Of a DNA stretch of 42,270 nucleotides, positions 40,723 to 42,270 are shown one piece after another. Source of the DNA: Myxococcota bacterium (GTDB taxonomy: Bacteria; Myxococcota_A; UBA9160; SZUA-336). The DNA is taken from assembly GCA_035498015.1 (NCBI GenBank), contig DATKAO010000114.1:1-42270 (forward strand), given 5' to 3'. Position 1 is the first letter of the stretch, and every line of letters starts with the position of its first letter. Made by a program: the position numbers and the translations under genes. The notes below the pieces were generated by a model. That model was not told the origin of the DNA. It did no database searches and worked only from the letters and a program-made list of their open reading frames with translations.

Positions 40723-42270
40723 GTGCAGCGACTCACGCTTCGCGGAAGGCTCTTGCTCGGCTTCGTAGCCGTGCTCATGCTGCCCATCGGCTCGGCAGTC
40801 TGGGCGTTCCGCGGCGCCCTCGAGGTGCGGACTTACACGCGCTCGCTGGCCCAGAACCACTATCCCGTGCTCGACGCCGCCAGCCGCACCGCCTCGCGCC
40901 TCACCACCTTCCAGTCGACCGCCGACCGCGCCTGCAACAGCTTCGACTCCGCCGCGCTCGAGCACGCGCGCTCCATGGCGGACGAGCTCGACGGCGAGAT
41001 CGTCAAGCTCGACACGCTGGCCCCGGGCGCGCAGGTCGAAGAGCTGCGCGGCGCGGTGCGCAGATACACGGCGGACGCGCTCGCGCACTGCACCGCCATG
41101 CTGGGCGGTCACGTCACCGACCGGCTGCGCGACGAGGTCGAGCGCGACGGGCACGTCGCCGCGCGACTCTCGCGCATGATCGACGACTTCCGCGCCGCGC
41201 GCGCCGCCGCGATCTCCGACGACCTCGACGCGATCGCCGCCTACACGCGTCGCAACGCGATCATCCTCGCGCTCACGCTGATCGCCGCGCTCGCCGCGGG
41301 CCTCGCGACCTCGGCGCGCCTGTCGCGCCAGATCGTGGCCGACGTGGTCGAGACCACGACCGAGCTCGCGCTGGCGGTCGCCGACGGCGACCTGACCCGC
41401 CGGGTCGAGATCCGGCGCGACGACGAGCTGGGCAGTGTCTCGCGCGCCCTGCGCGGCATGATCGACGGCCTGCGTACGCTGGTCGGCCAGGTGAAGGGCT
41501 CGGTCGAAGTGCTGGCCCAGACGGTCGAAGAGCTGACTCCCGCCGCGGAGCAGATCGAGAAGGGCGCCGAGTCACTGGGCGTGAGCTCGGTGCAGGTCGA
41601 CGACGCGACCCAGTCGGCGGGCGAGAACCTGGGCGCGGTCGCCGCCGCCGCGGGTCAGTCGAGCCGCAGCGCGATCGAGCTGGCCGAGGGCGCCGCGGTG
41701 GTCATGAACAGCATGGACACCGCCCGCGAGCAGGTCGAGTCGATCAGCGCTTCGATCCGCTCGGTGTCGACCGCGGTCGAGGAGCTGTCGGCGTCGCTCG
41801 GCGAGGTGGCGAAGAGCTCGAATCACTCGGCCGACATCGCGGGCAAGGCCGCGAACACGGCGCGCGAGACCAACAAGGTGTTCGAGAAGCTCGGCGTGGC
41901 GGCGCAGGAGATCGGAAACGTGGTCGGAGTCATCAACGACATCGCCGACCAGACCAACCTGCTGGCGCTGAACGCCACGATCGAGGCCGCGAGCGCCGGC
42001 GAGGCGGGCAAGGGCTTCGCGGTCGTGGCCAACGAGGTCAAGGAGCTCGCCAAGCAGACTGCGCTGGCGACCCAGGAGATCGAGGAGCGCATCCGCTCGA
42101 TCCAGTCCTCGACCCGCTCCGCGGTCGACGCGATCGAGACCATCGGCCGCATCATCGACGAGATGCACGAGAACACGCGCACGATCGTGATCGCGGTCGA
42201 GCAGCAGACCAGCACCAGCGCCCAGATCGCCGCGAGCGTGGCCGACTCGGTCGAGCGCACCGAGGAGATC
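40723..42270 (+). CDS. Methyl-accepting chemotaxis protein, 3' end beyond window
   Basis: From GTG 40723 the frame is open for 516 codons to the window edge, so the gene is truncated. A first membrane helix ([20 protein letters not shown]) and a second near residue 185 ([20 protein letters not shown]) enclose a ~150-residue helical periplasmic sensor. A HAMP domain follows ([20 protein letters not shown]), then the signalling coiled coil. The kinase-contact tip is [20 protein letters not shown], then [20 protein letters not shown]. Upstream GGGGGG is the likely ribosome site. It relays a ligand signal to CheA/CheW. No che genes are in view. Confidence 0.92.
   Translation, partial: MQRLTLRGRLLLGFVAVLMLPIGSAVWAFRGALEVRTYTRSLAQNHYPVLDAASRTASRLTTFQSTADRACNSFDSAALEHARSMADELDGEIVKLDTLAPGAQVEELRGAVRRYTADALAHCTAMLGGHVTDRLRDEVERDGHVAARLSRMIDDFRAARAAAISDDLDAIAAYTRRNAIILALTLIAALAAGLATSARLSRQIVADVVETTTELALAVADGDLTRRVEIRRDDELGSVSRALRGMIDGLRTLVGQVKGSVEVLAQTVEELTPAAEQIEKGAESLGVSSVQVDDATQSAGENLGAVAAAAGQSSRSAIELAEGAAVVMNSMDTAREQVESISASIRSVSTAVEELSASLGEVAKSSNHSADIAGKAANTARETNKVFEKLGVAAQEIGNVVGVINDIADQTNLLALNATIEAASAGEAGKGFAVVANEVKELAKQTALATQEIEERIRSIQSSTRSAVDAIETIGRIIDEMHENTRTIVIAVEQQTSTSAQIAASVADSVERTEEI

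Overview
The window is about 42 kb of very GC-rich, tightly packed chromosomal DNA with roughly 40 genes, many of them overlapping at one or both ends. No tRNA, rRNA, insertion sequence, prophage, plasmid or CRISPR signal was seen. A lipid A acyltransferase, a Lol-type periplasmic protein, a prepilin, an MMPL/RND transporter and an MCP point to a motile or piliated Gram-negative cell. Two luciferase-like oxidoreductases, a DDN-type small reductase and a PPOX-class protein are the enzyme set expected in an F420-using lineage. Together with the acyl-CoA, Rieske and EthD genes, this suggests a deltaproteobacterial-grade organism (Myxococcota, Binatota or a relative). That placement is inference.

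Layout. 1-4620 (minus): a truncated Lys/Ala-rich protein, then a coupled three-gene unit of alpha/beta hydrolase, GPH-type symporter and MFS transporter. 4686-8275: GNAT acetyltransferase, LLM oxidoreductase plus DDN-like reductase, and a thiolase. 8276-8580: an 85-bp tandem repeat in the convergent gap, with a solitary fragment at 12396-12418. 8547-13843: NPP-type phosphodiesterase, an orphan prepilin with a Ser/Gly-rich insertion, LpxL-like acyltransferase, PPOX protein, enoyl-CoA hydratase, TerB-like protein and a 77-residue membrane protein. 13987-23355: MMPL transporter, ChaC-like cyclotransferase, ArfB, thioesterase, FAD reductase, a large secreted glycosidase-like mosaic and a LolA-like protein. 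23378-30874: LLM oxidoreductase, fatty-acid desaturase with a coupled membrane protein, cyclophilin, acyl-CoA dehydrogenase, cytochrome c, and a divergent Rieske oxygenase / EthD / SDR locus with a KstR-type operator in its promoter gap. 30876-33845: an ATP-grasp gene downstream of a DUF455 ferritin-like gene, divergent from a diadenylate cyclase. 33826-36430: a GT2 plus TMTC-like membrane glycosyltransferase pair. 36476-42270: YhbY, very-long-chain acyl-CoA synthetase, a pseudo-rhomboid fusion and a truncated MCP.

Themes. Lipid and steroid-like or hydrophobic-compound metabolism recurs: desaturase, acyl-CoA ligase, dehydrogenase, hydratase, thiolase, thioesterase, Rieske, SDR. The best candidates for something undescribed are the DUF455/ATP-grasp pair, the pseudo-rhomboid fusion, the GT2/TMTC pair, the KstR-like operator outside Actinobacteria, and the gene-end-associated repeat. 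Two genome-scale signals also stand out. Many genes carry a TANNNT box 6-9 nt before the start codon, suggesting leaderless transcription. The heptamer GTGACTC/GAGTCAC is strongly over-represented and imposes otherwise rare codons.
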